From UBA3210 sp963648895 (GTDB lineage Bacteria; Bacillota_I; Bacilli_A; RFN20; CAG-449): a stretch of DNA of 18,004 bases. Position 1 is the first letter of the stretch; each line of letters starts with the position of its first letter. Shown piece by piece: positions 1 through 7,848 of this stretch. The stretch spans positions 1-18,004 of the forward strand of contig CAVJGK010000014.1 in the NCBI GenBank assembly GCA_963648895.1. The letters are read 5' to 3'. The position numbers and the translations under genes were made by a program. The notes beneath the pieces are model-generated. The model saw only the letters and a program-made list of their open reading frames with translations. It had not been told where the DNA came from and did no database searches.

Positions 1-1890
1 GCTGAGGCCGAGGCAAGAAAGAAAAAATATTTAAGTAATCAATTAAATGAAGAAATTCATTTTAATGAAATTTATGATTATTTAAGAGAAGAATCGTTAT
101 TTTCTAATGAAATTATAGATTTTGCAATGAATCGTGAATTAGAATTAGAAAAAGAACTTCTTAAAGTAAAAGAAAGTGGTAAATATTATTTTGATTTAGC
201 TAAAGAATTGGAAAAGAAAATTATTGTCATCTCTGATATGTATCTTGATAATAGTTTTATTAATGAACTACTAAAAGATAAAGGTTATAATGATATATTA
301 AAAATTTATGTTTCAGCTGACAGTGGAGTTACAAAAGCTTCAGGTAATCTTTATAAATATGTGCTTAAGGATCTTAAAATTGAAAATCCGAGTGATATTG
401 TTCATATTGGTGATAACTGGGAGTCTGATGAAATTAGAGCTAGAGAAAAAGGGATAAGAGCTTTTCATATTTCTAAAGGATCTGACTTATTGTTAAATAA
501 AAATCCTGGTGTATGGTGTGGAAATGGCATTAATAAAGTATTAGAATGTTATGATTCTAATATCGATTTTAGAATTTATCCATATTATTTTCCTATAAAA
601 TTAATGCTAGGATTATTTACTAATAAATTTTATAATTTGCCAATAACTAATGTTAATAGAAATTCAGATTATAACGCTGATCCTAATAGAATTGGCTATA
701 TGTTACTTGGTCCTCATTTACTTGCAATTACAGAATGGATTCATAATATTTGCTTAGCTAATAATATAAAAACAGTGCATTTTGTTGCTCGCGATGGATA
801 CCTTGTTAAAAAGAGTTTTGATTATTTATATCATGATGAAAATATAAAAACAAATTATTTAAGATTATCAAGAAAATCATTGTTACTTGCGGACATTGTA
901 AAAAAAGAAGATTTTTATTCAATTATTTCTAAATTGAATTATTGGTCTATGACAATTAATAAATTGGCAAAATATTTTGAGCCAATTATTAGAGATGATG
1001 TTGATTATAAAACTATTTTTATTAAAAAAGATATGAATCTTGATAAAGAGTTTCATGGAGTGGCTGCTTTTAATACAGTCATGAAAATATTTGTTGAAGA
1101 AATTATTAGTATGGATAAATTAAAGTCTTATCAATGTATGCTTAGAAAGTATTATGGTGAAATTGTAAAACCTGGTGATTTTATATTTGACATTGGTTAT
1201 AGCGGAAGACCTGAAGAAGCTTTATCTGTCTTATTAAATTATCCTGTTGGATCAATGTATATTCATGTTAATAATGATGTCGCAAGCAAAAGACAACATA
1301 TGTGTGGAATTAAATCTTTTAATTTTTATGATCATAAACCAATTATTACTGGAGTATTAAGGGAACATTTATTAATGGAATTAGGTCCTTCAACTATAGG
1401 TTTAATAGAAAAAAATGGAGTAATAGAACCACTTCTTGAAGAATATAAGGTTAATTATAACGAAAAATTAATTACAACTATAATACAAGAAAATGCACTT
1501 GAATTTGTTAAAGATTATTATTCTAATTTTAAAGATTATACATCAACTTTAATTTTAGAAAAGGGTTATGCTTCAGAATTCTATGAAAATTATTTACATC
1601 ATGCGCTAGAATTTGATATTACTTTATTTAAGTGTATTGATTTTGAAGATGATTTAGGAATAGGAAATGTTTCTGTTTATGACTCATTAAAATCTGAGAG
1701 AAATAATACTATATCTACTAAATTTGAACAACATACAAATAAAGAAAAAATAAATCCATACACTTTAACTTCAAAATATGTTTTAGATGGTGTATCCGGA
1801 AAACAAGTCATAGCACATAAAATTCGAATGAAATATAATAATATATTTGGTAAATTTATTTTATTTATTACAGGATTAAGAAAATATTAA
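1..1890 (+). CDS. HAD-superfamily hydrolase-like protein of a surface-glycan cluster (5' partial)
   Basis: The frame is open from base 1 and runs into the Met at 127, so the gene is cut by the window edge and its true start lies outside. HAD motif II is visible as ISDMYL (about 223-243), motif III as a Lys in GVTKASG, and motif IV as HIGDNWESDEIRA with its acidic residues (about 400-435). The nucleophile DxD motif I would lie upstream and cannot be seen. About 450 further residues follow the HAD domain, as in the COG5610-type HAD proteins found next to glycosyltransferases in rhamnan or teichoic-acid loci. The last residues form a short hydrophobic-basic tail (FGKFILFITGLRKY) that could touch the membrane. 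One base separates it from the next glycosyltransferase, so they are surely one operon. The role in polysaccharide synthesis is inferred from family and context; the substrate is unknown. Confidence 0.8.
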   Translation, partial: AEAEARKKKYLSNQLNEEIHFNEIYDYLREESLFSNEIIDFAMNRELELEKELLKVKESGKYYFDLAKELEKKIIVISDMYLDNSFINELLKDKGYNDILKIYVSADSGVTKASGNLYKYVLKDLKIENPSDIVHIGDNWESDEIRAREKGIRAFHISKGSDLLLNKNPGVWCGNGINKVLECYDSNIDFRIYPYYFPIKLMLGLFTNKFYNLPITNVNRNSDYNADPNRIGYMLLGPHLLAITEWIHNICLANNIKTVHFVARDGYLVKKSFDYLYHDENIKTNYLRLSRKSLLLADIVKKEDFYSIISKLNYWSMTINKLAKYFEPIIRDDVDYKTIFIKKDMNLDKEFHGVAAFNTVMKIFVEEIISMDKLKSYQCMLRKYYGEIVKPGDFIFDIGYSGRPEEALSVLLNYPVGSMYIHVNNDVASKRQHMCGIKSFNFYDHKPIITGVLREHLLMELGPSTIGLIEKNGVIEPLLEEYKVNYNEKLITTIIQENALEFVKDYYSNFKDYTSTLILEKGYASEFYENYLHHALEFDITLFKCIDFEDDLGIGNVSVYDSLKSERNNTISTKFEQHTNKEKINPYTLTSKYVLDGVSGKQVIAHKIRMKYNNIFGKFILFITGLRKY

Positions 1891-1891
1891 T

Positions 1892-3001
1892 ATGAATGTT
1901 TTAGCGATATGTGCAGGTTATATACCTTCTGTTATTCTGTGTGGAGATATACAACTAAATAAACTTGCTAGTGAATCAAAATTAAATTATAGGTTTAAAT
2001 TAAATCATGCCGTAACTGCTGACGATTTAGTATGGTTAGATATCTTATATATTATTCGCGGCGATTCATCTTACTGTGTATCTTTAGCGAAGTGGTGTAA
2101 AAAACATAAGAAGAATGTTATCTATGTCTTAGATGATAATCTTCTAGAAATACCTTCAAACTTAAGCGCATCTGAATTTTATATGAAGAATTCAACTCAA
2201 AAAGCCATTAAAAGCCTTATTGAACTATCAAATGGCTTTGTCTCTCCTTCAATTAACTTGATTGATAAATATGCTACTAGCAATCATAAAGTTTTACAAA
2301 TAATTGAACCTGCAGTAAATATTTTACTTAAAAAAGAAATAAACAAGAAAATAAAAATTGGCTTTGCTGGATCAATTGATCATGGTAATGATATAGACAA
2401 TATGCTATATGATGTCTTTAAAGAATTAAAAAAGAAGTATTCTGATAAAATTGAAATAGAACTTTTCGGCCCTACATCTGAAAAATGTGAAAGATTAGGT
2501 ATTAAAATGATTCCTTTTTTAAATTCGTATGAAGAATACCAAGAACAAATGAAAAAATGCAATTGGGATATAGGATTAGCTCCTTTACAAGACTTGTATT
2601 TCAATTCTTTTAAACATTATAACAAACTTGTTGAATATGAAACTTATGGGATAGTTGGTGTATATTCTAATGTCTATCCATTTAAATTCGCTGTTGAAAA
2701 TATGGTTAATGGATTAAGTGTTGATAACAATACTGAATCTTGGGTGGATGCAATTTCGTCTTTAATTGAAAATGAAGAGTTAAGAAAAACCATACAAACT
2801 ACGTGTTTAAATGAAGCTGAAAATAAGTATTCTTTAAGAATATCAACATACAATTTATATGAATATTTAAATACTTTTTCAATTCATAAAAATAGCAAAT
2901 GCTTATTAATTGGATTACCTTTCCAAAAGATTTGGTGGAAGATTAAATATATTTGTATAAAAATCATTAGTAAAGGCATTAAATTATTAAAGAAAATATA
3001 A
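1892..3001 (+). CDS. Glycosyltransferase (GT-B type, GT4-like)
   Basis: A 369-aa protein with two Rossmann-like halves. The second half opens with IGFAGS (about residues 156-161) and carries FGP (192-194) and the acidic donor-site segment KLVEYETYG (about 245-253), typical of GT-B retaining transferases that use nucleotide sugars. The first half has VLDDN (79-83), common in polysaccharide-cluster transferases. The C-terminal 40 residues are aromatic and basic (KIWWKIKYICIKIISK) and look like an amphipathic membrane-binding tail. The gene starts one base after the stop of the HAD gene; the ribosome site is weak (GGATTAAG), which suggests translational coupling. It is probably the last gene of a cell-wall or capsular glycan operon, since the bidirectional terminator follows. 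Donor and acceptor cannot be told from the sequence. Confidence 0.85.
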   Translation: MNVLAICAGYIPSVILCGDIQLNKLASESKLNYRFKLNHAVTADDLVWLDILYIIRGDSSYCVSLAKWCKKHKKNVIYVLDDNLLEIPSNLSASEFYMKNSTQKAIKSLIELSNGFVSPSINLIDKYATSNHKVLQIIEPAVNILLKKEINKKIKIGFAGSIDHGNDIDNMLYDVFKELKKKYSDKIEIELFGPTSEKCERLGIKMIPFLNSYEEYQEQMKKCNWDIGLAPLQDLYFNSFKHYNKLVEYETYGIVGVYSNVYPFKFAVENMVNGLSVDNNTESWVDAISSLIENEELRKTIQTTCLNEAENKYSLRISTYNLYEYLNTFSIHKNSKCLLIGLPFQKIWWKIKYICIKIISKGIKLLKKI

Positions 3002-3040
3002 CGCTTTTTAAAATCGTTATTTCAAAGAAAAGCTATAAAG

Positions 3041-3069
3041 TTGAAGTGAACCCCAAAAGTTCTATGACA
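3041..3069. mobile_element. Possible solo IS3-family terminal repeat
   Basis: The stretch containing GAAGTGAACCCCAAAAGTT resembles, from memory, the terminal inverted repeats of IS3/IS150-group elements of low-G+C Gram-positives. No transposase and no second end are visible within the window, so it would be a relic between two convergent operons. It could also be chance similarity; this is a weak call. Confidence 0.3.
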
Positions 3070-3112
3070 ATTTCAAAAATCATTTATTTTTAAGAAAAAA
3101 TAGTTAATAAGA

Positions 3113-3146
3113 AAAAAATACTCATCGCTTAGAATGAGTATTTTTT
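3113..3146. terminator. Bidirectional rho-independent terminator
   Basis: A perfect 13-bp inverted repeat: AAAAAATACTCAT at 3113-3125 pairs with ATGAGTATTTTTT at 3134-3146, with an 8-nt loop. The T-run on the + strand ends the glycan operon, and the A-run reads as a T-run on the - strand to end the ABC transporter operon. The TAA stop of the ATPase gene (3129-3131, - strand) lies in the loop. Confidence 0.85.
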
Positions 3147-3923
3147 GTTGTCTTCATTTTCTAAAATATGAATTAATGGATAACCATTTTTGGATATAGT
3201 TTTTTCAATTTTAACATGATACACATCTAATAGATTATCTTCAGTAATTGTTTCTATTGGACTACCTATTTTATAAATAGATCCCTTTTTTAATAAACAT
3301 ATTTTATCAGAATATCTACTAGCTAAATTAATTGAATGAAGAACTAATAAACAAGCAATGTTCTTCTTTTTAACATAAGATTGAATTAAAGATAATACTT
3401 CAATTTCATTGTAAACATCTAAATTTGCAGTAGGTTCATCCAATATTAATACCTTAGGATTTTTAGATATTATTTGAGCGATTGATACAATCTTTCTTTG
3501 ACCACCTGATAAATCAGAAAATCTCTTATTCGCGATATCTTGTAAACCAAATTGAGAAATAATATTCGCAGTGTGATTTAATTGCTCCTTGCTTACTTTT
3601 ATACCTAAAGAAGCAATATTACCAAGTAAGATAACTTCAAATACTGTTAAGGATGATAATTTAGAATTTTCTTGAGGGAGATAACCAAATATATCATTCT
3701 TTTCATTAATAGGAATAGCATTGACATTCTTATCGTCTAAAAATACGTTTCCTTGGCCTTTTATTGAAGAAGTTAATACTTTTATCAAAGTTGTTTTTCC
3801 TGCGCCATTTGGGCCTAATAAAGTGGTAATTTGACCGTTTTCTAATTCTAATGAAACTTCATTAAGTGTGTTATTATCTGATGAAGGATATTTATATGAA
3901 ATATTTTCTATTTTTAAAGACAT
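3129..3923 (-). CDS. ABC transporter ATP-binding protein, FecE/BtuD type
   Basis: The 264-aa ATPase of a metal-chelate (siderophore, heme or cobalamin class) importer. All nucleotide-binding motifs are intact: Walker A GPNGAGKTT (residues 37-45), Q-loop LPQE (82-85), signature LSGGQ (138-142), Walker B VLILDEP (158-164) with the catalytic Glu, D-loop NLD, and H-loop His196 (LVLHS). Length is normal for the family. The AAAGGAG ribosome site sits 7 nt before ATG, and the gene begins one base after the permease stop, so it is the last gene of a three-gene operon that ends in the hairpin whose loop holds its stop codon. It acts as a homodimer under the membrane to power the permease. The ligand cannot be deduced from the ATPase. 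Confidence 0.95.
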   Translation of the reverse strand: MSLKIENISYKYPSSDNNTLNEVSLELENGQITTLLGPNGAGKTTLIKVLTSSIKGQGNVFLDDKNVNAIPINEKNDIFGYLPQENSKLSSLTVFEVILLGNIASLGIKVSKEQLNHTANIISQFGLQDIANKRFSDLSGGQRKIVSIAQIISKNPKVLILDEPTANLDVYNEIEVLSLIQSYVKKKNIACLLVLHSINLASRYSDKICLLKKGSIYKIGSPIETITEDNLLDVYHVKIEKTISKNGYPLIHILENEDNKKYSF

Positions 3924-3924
3924 A

Positions 3925-4941
3925 TTAATGTTTCTCCTTTATCAATACTACAAAAAAGAAAGGTACACCAATTAATGAAGTAATAATACCAATTGGGAAG
4001 ATAGAACCTGGCATAATGATTTTAGAGATAATATCTGCGAACAATAAAATAAACGCTCCTATTAAGCCAGAAAGAGGTAAATAGAATCGATGATCATCAC
4101 CACTTATTAATCTAGCAATATGCGGACTTGCAATACCAATAAATCCAATAGGACCAGTAAAACAAACCGATAAAGCAGAAAGAATTGAAATAAGAACAAA
4201 TGATTCTAATTTTAACTTAGAAGTTTGTACTCCTAAAGATTCTGCTTTCATATCTCCTAAAGATAATGAAGTATATTTCCATGAATTTCTTAATAATAGA
4301 GGGAATATAATAACAAACGCAACTAAGAGAATTAATACTTTTTGATAATCTACTTTTTGTAAAGAACCAAATTCCCAAAACACAATAGATTGGTTTTGAT
4401 CTTCACTGGCAAAATATTGAACAAATGATTGTAAAGCTTTAAAAAAGAATAATAATGCAATACCTAATAATGTCATTGTATGAGTAGATATTTTTTTAAA
4501 TTTACCAATAAAAAATATTAATAAAGAAATAATCATTGCAAAAACAAAGGCGAGTCCAGCAACTACAAAATCATTAGCTTGGAATAATATGGCAATAGTC
4601 GCTCCAAAAGAAGCACCTGCGCCAATACCTAATGTATAAGGAGAAGCAAGAGGATTATGTAAAATTGTTTGCATAACCGATCCACTTGTTCCTAAAGATA
4701 AACCAATTAATATCGCCATTAAAGCAATTGGAATACGTAATTCTCTAACGATTAATACAATGCTAGAAGAAACTTTATCTGGTGCGAATATCGCACTTAA
4801 AGTTTCTCCAAAAGTTAAATTAGCACTTCCAACAAATATATCAATAAAGAAAAGAAGTACTATTAATAAAACTGCGATAACTAACGCACTTATTTTAATG
4901 ATGTTCTTTTTTAAATAATTAGAAATTATTATATCGTTCAT
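3925..4941 (-). CDS. FecCD-family metal-chelate ABC transporter permease
   Basis: An integral membrane permease with about nine or ten hydrophobic helices and FecCD-family features: ILHNPLASPYTLGIGAGASFG in the first half, and GPIGFIGIASPHIARL before the ATPase-contact loop, followed by the PGSIFPIGIITSLIGVPFF terminal helix. It would form the transmembrane dimer of the importer. Two starts are possible: GTG at 4950, directly abutting the upstream stop, or ATG at 4941. I chose ATG (338 aa) because AGGTG, overlapping the upstream TAG, sits 6 nt before it, whereas the GTG has no ribosome site. Tight packing with both neighbours shows one operon. With a single permease gene, the membrane part is probably a homodimer. 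Confidence 0.93.
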   Translation of the reverse strand: MNDIIISNYLKKNIIKISALVIAVLLIVLLFFIDIFVGSANLTFGETLSAIFAPDKVSSSIVLIVRELRIPIALMAILIGLSLGTSGSVMQTILHNPLASPYTLGIGAGASFGATIAILFQANDFVVAGLAFVFAMIISLLIFFIGKFKKISTHTMTLLGIALLFFFKALQSFVQYFASEDQNQSIVFWEFGSLQKVDYQKVLILLVAFVIIFPLLLRNSWKYTSLSLGDMKAESLGVQTSKLKLESFVLISILSALSVCFTGPIGFIGIASPHIARLISGDDHRFYLPLSGLIGAFILLFADIISKIIMPGSIFPIGIITSLIGVPFFFVVLIKEKH

Positions 4942-4950
4942 ATATGGCAC

Positions 4951-6072
4951 CTATAATTCGACCATAAAGCAACCTTCTAATTCAAAAGGCATATATAAAG
5001 AAAAGAATTCTTTTAAATCTTTCATTGGATCGACATCAGCGAATAAAGTAGGTTGAATCTTCTTTGCTAAAAATTCAACACCAGCAAAATCAAATACGTG
5101 TCTAGATAAATCATGGTATACAGCAGAAAGATTATTATTCTTAACTGCATTAACTTCTTTCCACTCATTACGAGTTAAATATTTAGCTAAATTGATTTTA
5201 GCTTTTTCTTCATCTTGGTTATATCCTAAAACAACATTGTCAGTTAATCCACTTTGTAATACACCAGTTAAAATGATTACATCTGGATTATATTTAATAA
5301 TAGCTTCTTTAGCCATATCTACGCTATTGGCATCAGAAATATCATAAGCGATATTATTTCCACCAACTTGTTGAATTAATGAACCCCACATCTTTTTAGA
5401 CCAGGTATTTCCATAAGTATCTTTACCTTTAGAAAATTCCATATAAACATTAGGCTTATTTTCATCTTTAACTGTTTTAGCTTTTTCAAAGATAGGTGAA
5501 ACTTTACTTTCATAATAAGTAGAGATTTCTTCTGCTCTTTGTTCTTGATTTAATACCTTACCTAAAATTTGATTAGAATTTTTAATAGTTTCAAGTGTAT
5601 CTGTATGATAATCAATAAAGACAACTGGAATATTTGCTTTTTCTAATAAAGATAATTTAGCTTCAAAATATGTATAATCAGCGCTTGCAGAAGCAAATAC
5701 TACATCTGGATTTAAAGAAATAATTGTTTCTACATTAATATTAGATCCATATCCTACATCGGTTGTTTCTTTTAAACTTGGATAAACATTGGTATATGCT
5801 TCATAAGCATCATTTCTTCTTCCATACCAATAAGAATGTGACCAACCAACAATTTTATCAACAGATGATTCTCCTCCAATAGCGAAATATTCTTCTAAAT
5901 TAAATGTAATACAAACTTTAGATATATCTTTTTTTACTTCAACAGATCTATCTTTAGAATCAATAATTGTTTGTGTCTCATAATTTGGATTACTATCATT
6001 AGAATTACTACTACAAGAGAATAGTGATACGGACGATAATACTGCTAATAAAATTTTATTAAATTTATGCAT
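4951..6072 (-). CDS. Metal-chelate ABC transporter substrate-binding lipoprotein
   Basis: A 373-aa FepB/BtuF-class binding protein. The N-terminus is a lipoprotein signal with lipobox LFSC; Cys20 would be lipidated and is followed by a Ser/Asn-rich linker. The body has the usual two-lobe signature: the first lobe includes DVGYGSNINVETIISLNPDVV and the second KEAIIKYNPDVIILTG. The start is supported by GAGGAG 8 nt upstream. As first gene of the operon it supplies the outer-face receptor for the permease and ATPase downstream. Its promoter region holds three TGAACAA half-sites, so expression is probably controlled by a repressor, likely metal- or redox-responsive by analogy. The ligand is not identifiable by eye; iron-siderophore, heme and corrinoid are all possible. 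Confidence 0.92.
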   Translation of the reverse strand: MHKFNKILLAVLSSVSLFSCSSNSNDSNPNYETQTIIDSKDRSVEVKKDISKVCITFNLEEYFAIGGESSVDKIVGWSHSYWYGRRNDAYEAYTNVYPSLKETTDVGYGSNINVETIISLNPDVVFASASADYTYFEAKLSLLEKANIPVVFIDYHTDTLETIKNSNQILGKVLNQEQRAEEISTYYESKVSPIFEKAKTVKDENKPNVYMEFSKGKDTYGNTWSKKMWGSLIQQVGGNNIAYDISDANSVDMAKEAIIKYNPDVIILTGVLQSGLTDNVVLGYNQDEEKAKINLAKYLTRNEWKEVNAVKNNNLSAVYHDLSRHVFDFAGVEFLAKKIQPTLFADVDPMKDLKEFFSLYMPFELEGCFMVEL

Positions 6073-6096
6073 AAAAAAGTCTCCTCAACTTAACAA

Positions 6097-6150
6097 TTGA
6101 ACAAATTATAACATATTGTTCATAAATTAAAAGAAAATAATGAACAATAT
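6097..6150 (-). promoter_or_regulatory. Promoter/operator of the ABC importer operon
   Basis: On the - strand a TATAAT -10 box lies at 6110-6105. It is flanked by TGAACAA (6098-6104) and its inverse TTGTTCA (6116-6122). The second arm is also half of a perfect 11-bp inverted repeat, ATATTGTTCAT (6113-6123) with ATGAACAATAT (6140-6150), 16-nt spacer. Three half-sites around a -10 box suggest a repressor operator. The -35 box is poor. It does not match Fur, PerR or Rex consensus sites I know. Confidence 0.6.
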
Positions 6151-6241
6151 TAAAAGATTTGTTTTAACTAACTAATATTTAATAGACGAAAACTGGAAAA
6201 TAGTTCAATATCTATATTATAATTTATGAAAATTAGATATC

Positions 6242-6270
6242 TTGTATTGAAAATAACTATTTGTTATAAT
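6242..6270 (+). promoter_or_regulatory. Sigma-A-type promoter of the acyl carrier protein gene
   Basis: TTGTAT (6242-6247), a 17-nt spacer, then TATAAT (6265-6270), leaving a leader of about 20 nt that includes AAGGAG before the ATG at 6298. Confidence 0.75.
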
Positions 6271-6297
6271 ATCAAATGTCTTAAGGAGAATAAAAAA

Positions 6298-6522
6298 ATG
6301 AATATTTCAGAAGAAGTAATCGAAGGATTAAAGAAAATTGTAAAAAATAAAGAAGTTACATTAAATAGTTCAATTAAAGATTTAGGTCTTGATTCACTTG
6401 ATGTAGTTGATCTATTAATGGAAATGGAAGAGAAATATAACATCGAATTTTCTAACGATGAAATGCTATCTTTCACAAAAGTTCAAGACATTATCACAGC
6501 AATTGATAAAAAAATTAAATAA
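6298..6522 (+). CDS. acpP: Acyl carrier protein
   Basis: A 74-aa acidic helical protein with the phosphopantetheine attachment motif LGLDSLDVVDL; the Ser of DSL carries the 4'-phosphopantetheine arm. It ferries acyl chains in fatty-acid and phospholipid synthesis in the cytoplasm. The ATG at 6298 was chosen over an in-frame upstream ATG at 6226 because AAGGAG lies 9 nt before it, the length then matches classic ACPs, and the 6226 extension would include the promoter. No fatty-acid genes are adjacent; it is a single-gene unit with its own promoter, divergent from the ABC operon. There is no clear hairpin after the stop, so some read-through into the tRNA pair is possible. It could instead be a specialised ACP (for example for D-alanylation), but the sequence around the Ser looks like the general type. 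Confidence 0.93.
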   Translation: MNISEEVIEGLKKIVKNKEVTLNSSIKDLGLDSLDVVDLLMEMEEKYNIEFSNDEMLSFTKVQDIITAIDKKIK

Positions 6523-6536
6523 TTTTAAAAAAACTC

Positions 6537-6565
6537 TTGCAATAAGCCGATTGCTATGATATCAT
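6537..6565 (+). promoter_or_regulatory. Promoter of the tRNA-Asn/tRNA-Glu unit
   Basis: TTGCAA (6537-6542), 17-nt spacer, TATCAT (6560-6565), about 38 nt before the mature 5' end of tRNA-Asn. An alternative -10, TATGAT at 6555, would be too close to this -35. Confidence 0.55.
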
Positions 6566-6603
6566 TCTACTTGCTTGAAGCGAAGTTCCGCTTTTGGCAA
6601 AGT

Positions 6604-6679
6604 GCCTATCTAGCTCAGTCGGTAGAGCAATCGGCTGTTAACCGATCGGTCGTGGGTTCGAGTCCCTCGATAGGCGCCA
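6604..6679 (+). tRNA. tRNA-Asn (GTT)
   Basis: A 76-nt cloverleaf with encoded CCA. Acceptor GCCTATC pairs with GATAGGC; D stem GCTC/GAGC; anticodon stem ATCGG/CCGAT around loop CTGTTAA (anticodon GTT); T loop TTCGAGT; discriminator G. The T stem GTGGG/CCCTC has one T-T mismatch at 50-64, otherwise the fold is complete. Confidence 0.95.
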
Positions 6680-6686
6680 TCCATTT

Positions 6687-6763
6687 GGCCTATTGGAGAA
6701 GAGGCTTAACTCACATGCCTTTCACGCATGCATTCATGGGTTCGAATCCCGTATAGGTCACCA
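6687..6763 (+). tRNA. tRNA-Glu (TTC)
   Basis: A 77-nt cloverleaf with encoded CCA, 7 nt after tRNA-Asn and so co-transcribed. Acceptor GGCCTAT/ATAGGTC (one G-T pair); three-pair D stem GAG/CTC; anticodon stem CATGC/GCATG around CTTTCAC (anticodon TTC); T arm ATGGG-TTCGAAT-CCCGT; discriminator A. Confidence 0.95.
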
Positions 6764-6775
6764 ATTTGGAAAATC

Positions 6776-6801
6776 AAAGCACTGTTAAAGGTGCTTTTTT
6801 T
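6776..6801 (+). terminator. Rho-independent terminator of the tRNA pair
   Basis: AAAGCAC (6776-6782) pairs with GTGCTTT (6791-6797) around an 8-nt loop and is followed by a run of T to 6801, 12 nt after the tRNA-Glu CCA. Confidence 0.85.
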
Positions 6802-6813
6802 GTCGTTGGAAAA

Positions 6814-6893
6814 ATTCGACCCATGAATATGAGTTAAGCACTTCTCCAATAGCTATGGATGGTCCTATCTATCTCGAACCCATGACCAATCGG
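6814..6893 (-). pseudogene. Decayed antisense copy of the tRNA-Glu/tRNA-Asn pair
   Basis: Read on the - strand, this block follows the tRNA pair from inside tRNA-Asn (ACCGATCGGTCGTGGGTTCGAG in the original, about 6641-6662) through the acceptor and D arm of tRNA-Glu to its T arm (about 6755), with scattered changes. The whole anticodon arm of tRNA-Glu is missing. Recognisable shared pieces on the + strand are TGAGTTAAGC, TTCTCCAATAG, ATGGATGG and CTCGAACCCA. It lies directly after the terminator, so the locus forms a large imperfect inverted repeat. It cannot fold as a tRNA. Confidence 0.7.
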
Positions 6894-7253
6894 TATAAAA
6901 ATAAAAAATTATTTTGGTATTTCTTGATTTAATAATATATTAAAGAATGATAAAAGTAATAACTGTATATTAATCAAAAAAGGAACGTTTATTATCTGAT
7001 TGATTATTTCAATGATTAAAATGATTTCTTTTTTTTAATAATTACTATATAATTTTCTTAGTAAGTGAAGAATAATAGTATTTACTATTTGTAATAGACA
7101 TTATTCGGAAAAAACAAATATTATTTACTAACTTTAAAATATAATAGATGAATATTGTTTTTAAAATTCTATTTAAAATAACATCAGAAAATATAAGCAA
7201 ATATTGTGTATCGAAAAAAACATTAGATCTTTAATTTTTATTTAAAATTTAAC
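6894..7253. other. A+T-rich spacer, no gene seen
   Basis: About 360 bases of very A+T-rich DNA with stops in all frames. I see short inverted and A/T-rich runs, but no convincing ORF, RNA gene or promoter until the operator-like repeats from 7254. Confidence 0.6.
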
Positions 7254-7304
7254 TTTCACATTAAGAAATTTATACTTTTCACAATGTGAATAACGATTTC
7301 ACAT
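7254..7304. promoter_or_regulatory. Operator-like TTTCACA repeats upstream of the XRE gene
   Basis: Three TTTCACA units start at 7254, 7277 and 7297, about two helix turns apart. The middle one is part of a perfect palindrome TTCACA-A-TGTGAA (7278-7290). The third could act as a -35 box (TTTCAC) 17 nt before TAATAG (7320-7325). The position suggests autoregulation by the XRE protein encoded at 7357; this is inference. Confidence 0.5.
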
Positions 7305-7356
7305 CCAATTTAAGTAGTTTAATAGTAAAATAAAAATAGTAAAAAGGAGGTTTATA

Positions 7357-7848
7357 ATGAGTTTTCCAGAAAAATTAAAGACCTTACGAAAAGAAAAAGG
7401 ATTAACTCAAGAAGAATTAGCTAGTTCTATATTTGTTTCTAGAACATTAATTAGTAAATATGAAAATGGTTCAGTTTATCCGACAAAAGAAAATGCTGAA
7501 AAACTAGCTTTATTCTTCAATGTTAATTTATCTGAATTGATTGATAATAATGATACTGTTCAATTGGTTTTGAAAAATAGCGATTTAACTAATAAAATTA
7601 ATAATATTATATCTATTATCATAATTTCAATTTCATCTGTGTTTGCTTTTTTATCATTTATTCCATGTGCTAAAGTTCGTTATTATGATTATTCTAATGG
7701 AACACCACCAACTTTACGTTCAAGAATTTTAAGTCCAATACAACTAACTTTAAATAATAACAATCCTATTGTAATTATTACATTAGTAACATTATTGATT
7801 AATTTTACTTTGGGAGTTCTTACTTTTAAATTTAAGAAAAATGTTTGA
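7357..7848 (+). CDS. XRE-family transcriptional regulator with two membrane segments
   Basis: A 163-aa protein with an N-terminal Cro/C1-type helix-turn-helix (about residues 5-62; LTQEELASSIFVSRTLISKYENG is the canonical HTH core), then two hydrophobic segments (about 83-104 and 137-157) separated by a polar loop that includes a Cys. Such membrane-tethered XRE regulators usually sense a membrane or extracytoplasmic signal or a partner protein. The start is set by AAGGAGG 8 nt before ATG. Its TGA stop overlaps the ATG of a 50-codon membrane-peptide ORF (ATGTTTGA), so the two are probably coupled. TTTCACA repeats upstream may be its operator. The gene sits alone between two copies of a decayed tRNA-unit repeat, which suggests an acquired or inserted cassette. 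Target genes cannot be named. Confidence 0.88.
   Translation: MSFPEKLKTLRKEKGLTQEELASSIFVSRTLISKYENGSVYPTKENAEKLALFFNVNLSELIDNNDTVQLVLKNSDLTNKINNIISIIIISISSVFAFLSFIPCAKVRYYDYSNGTPPTLRSRILSPIQLTLNNNNPIVIITLVTLLINFTLGVLTFKFKKNV

Noticed and set aside
2380..2604. Antisense ORF inside the glycosyltransferase
   Set aside because: No ribosome site and no recognisable product; a shadow of the real gene. The same holds for antisense frames at 6264-6476 and 9799-10011.
6226..6297. In-frame N-terminal extension of the acyl carrier protein
   Set aside because: It contains the -35 and -10 boxes and lacks a ribosome site at its ATG; AAGGAG before 6298 and normal ACP length fix the start there.
6556..6756. 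66-codon ORF across the tRNA pair
   Set aside because: It simply reads through tRNA-Asn and tRNA-Glu and has no ribosome site.
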